DNA of 34,559 nt from Acidobacteriota bacterium (GTDB taxonomy: Bacteria > Acidobacteriota > Terriglobia > Acidiferrales > UBA7541). Position 1 is the stretch's first letter. Every line of letters begins with the position of its first letter. A model generated the notes under the pieces. It was not told the origin of the DNA, made no database searches, and saw only the letters and a list, made by a program, of their open reading frames with translations. The stretch is taken from positions 1 to 34,559 of the forward strand of contig JACQDE010000023.1 in assembly GCA_016201285.1 (NCBI GenBank), read 5' to 3'. The translations under genes and the position numbers were made by a program. This document shows positions 33,195-34,559 of this stretch, piece after piece.

Positions 33195-33497
33195 ATGAAA
33201 TACAAACATCCTTATCTCGGCACAAGCTCTACAATCCTGAAGCTCGCCACGCAGCTAGTGGCCAAGAGTGTGCGCCCTGGCGAATCTCCGCGCTCGATCG
33301 AGCGCAAAATCGAACGTATGGTCAAGTTCTTGGAGGAGAAGCAGGGCATGATAGATATGCCTGCGTCCGAAATCGGAGTCACCATAACACCGGAAGAGAG
33401 GAAGCTGTTTGCTCCGCTTTTTTCTTCCCGCCAGGAAAAGCACCGACAGAAGGCCCGAAAAAAGGAACGGAGAGTCGTTCCAATGAAGTCCCGCTAG
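33195..33497 (+). CDS. Small basic hypothetical protein
   Basis: A 100-residue protein with a helical middle (SPRSIERKIERMVKFLEEKQGM) and a highly basic tail (EKHRQKARKKERRVVP). No membrane segment or known motif. The start ATG 33195 has no clear ribosome-binding site. It converges with the truncated methyltransferase gene 32 bases further on. It could be a nucleic-acid-binding accessory gene, but nothing proves it. Confidence 0.45.
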   Translation: MKYKHPYLGTSSTILKLATQLVAKSVRPGESPRSIERKIERMVKFLEEKQGMIDMPASEIGVTITPEERKLFAPLFSSRQEKHRQKARKKERRVVPMKSR

Positions 33498-33529
33498 CTC
33501 AGCATTTGGCAATCGTGTAGTTTGAAGAC

Positions 33530-34440
33530 CTAAGCCAGCTTTTGAGCGATGCGCTCATCCAGAATCTCTTTCACAGTGAGCGGGATAATTACAGTGTGTT
33601 CCCGGCGGAAGAAAGCATCCACTTCCTTCAACGCATCTGCTGAAAAATCGAACGCAACGAAAAAGCCCTTCTTTCGTTTGGCCCGCAGCATGGCCGCTTC
33701 GAATTGGTCAATGTCGGGACGCCCCACTTTGTCCTGCTGCTTAACCTGAATCGGATACCAGTCGTCCATGAAATCCAGCTCACCAGCGGCCTTGCCGCTC
33801 CTTTGTGGAACGGCCGACAGCGGATAGATGCGGCCATCTATCCCCATGTCCCCCACCTGCACCTTGTTGGGGATTCCGCCGAGCGCAATCACCGCCCAGT
33901 TCTCAAATTCAAATGGCGGAATCTCGCGCAACCGCGTTTCCGTCCACGGCAGATCGCGCACCACAAAGCCCTTGCCTTGCCGCCATAGGCTCTCATCTTC
34001 ACGCAGCTTGCATACGTCACGAAGTCGTTTCGCCATGACTCGGCACGATGTAGGCGAGATGTCTATGCCTATCCACTGACGGCCCATATTTTGAGCAGCA
34101 ACCAGTGCGGTACCGCAACCGCAGAAAGCGTCGAGAAGGACTTCATTGGGCTGAGAAGAAATCTCAACTATGCGTTCAAGCAATTTCAGCGGTTTCTGAG
34201 TGGGGTAGCCAAGCCGTTCGCCTGCTGCTCCCTGAACTGGCCCGATGTCGTCCCAAATGGAACCGAGAGGCACGCCTTTCCCTTCGTCAAGATACCTTTT
34301 GTAAGCGGGAACGGCTCCCGGCTTCGTCTGAATGATGCGGCCTTGCTTGTAAAGCTTTTGCATATTCTCGCGCGAATAACGCCAATATCGTGTAACCCCA
34401 AGGAACTCGTAGTGAGGATTACTGTAGTGCACCCTTCTAA
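33530..34440 (-). pseudogene. DNA methyltransferase fused to Mrr-like endonuclease domain, 5'-truncated
   Basis: About 300 residues remain. The N-terminal part is the end of a beta-class N4/N6 DNA methyltransferase: VHYSNPHYEFLGVTRYWRYS, YPTQKPLKLLERI (motif X) and DAFCGCGTALVAA (motif I, AdoMet site). Residues about 170-300 form a PD-(D/E)xK-type domain with VGDMGIDGRIYPL and YPIQVKQQDK, like Mrr endonucleases. The catalytic DPPY/F motif IV and the first half of the methyltransferase are missing, because an IS3-type transposase end adjoins at 34442. It would be a single-polypeptide restriction-modification enzyme if intact; as it stands methylation should be lost. Confidence 0.8.
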
Positions 34441-34441
34441 T

Positions 34442-34559
34442 TTAGACAGTCAGGGCCTCGTTTTTTAGTACACCTGTGAAAGCCAAGAAGGCCTCCCGTG
34501 GGGTGCGGTTTGCCACCCCGCGATGCGGCCGGTCGTGATTGTACTCCCCGATCCAACGA
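34442..34559 (-). CDS. C-terminal end of an IS3-type transposase (partial)
   Basis: The minus strand from 34558 reads 38 codons, including WIGEYNHDRPHRGVANRTP, ending at TAA 34444-34442. The WIxEYNxxRPHxxL-xxxTPxEA pattern is the C-terminus of the IS3/IS481-type integrase domain, after the catalytic Glu. The rest of the gene lies beyond the window. Methyltransferase homology resumes at 34440 at the latest, so the IS terminus must lie within a few bases of this stop codon. Confidence 0.75.
   Translation of the reverse strand, partial: RWIGEYNHDRPHRGVANRTPREAFLAFTGVLKNEALTV

Overview
The window looks like a chromosomal segment of an Acidobacteriota (Terriglobia-like) genome, probably metagenome-derived. 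The base is GC-rich. There is a secreted protein of the acidobacterial VWFA-related type (16710-17789), an OPT transporter, secreted metallopeptidases, and intergenic spacers full of short degenerate repeats and REP-like hairpins. The assignment is inference from gene content; no rRNA or tRNA gene is visible.

Layout. 1-7365: YbaK/EbsC-type deacylase, serA, a YqeY-like protein overlapping a DoxX-like membrane protein, two conserved unknowns, and an M1 peptidase that probably starts at CTG. 7458-14246: OPT transporter, a four-helix-bundle (S23-type) cassette, rhomboid protease, pyruvate kinase and an M20 hydrolase. 14340-16614: a complete IS1-like element with three passenger genes. 16710-21045: VWFA-related protein, a second S23-type cassette, a D-2-hydroxyacid dehydrogenase and gpmI. 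21049-24804: a repeat-dominated zone with two tandem paralogous small helical proteins, a MITE-like element and an HNH protein. 24805-26887: a lower-GC two-gene insert (RmuC-like nuclease plus an unknown protein) directly behind eno. 26904-32346: eno, glgC, rpsU, a CxxC zinc-ribbon protein and a secreted HExxH protein. 32636-34559: two unknown genes and a methyltransferase-endonuclease gene cut off by an IS3-type transposase that runs out of the window.

Metabolism. Lower glycolysis is represented by gpmI, eno and pyk, all on the minus strand but in separate places. serA draws serine from 3-phosphoglycerate and glgC links to glycogen synthesis. They do not form one operon.

Most unusual signal. 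Gene boundaries carry short arrays with a strict 8-bp period (7 bp in a few), such as runs of xTTGGAAx, CTGCCACT or CTTCCACA. They often occur as a left array and a complementary right array, so the pair could fold into a long imperfect stem. Two such pairs enclose S23-type four-helix-bundle genes, and others enclose only a few tens of bases. The layout resembles the intervening sequences of 23S rRNA, where an S23 gene sits in the loop of a stem, but here it is intergenic. Both S23 genes are interrupted by a single in-frame TAA, with the C-terminus still readable behind it. The IS1-like element and the MITE-like element both landed inside such arrays, and removing them restores the 8-bp phase.
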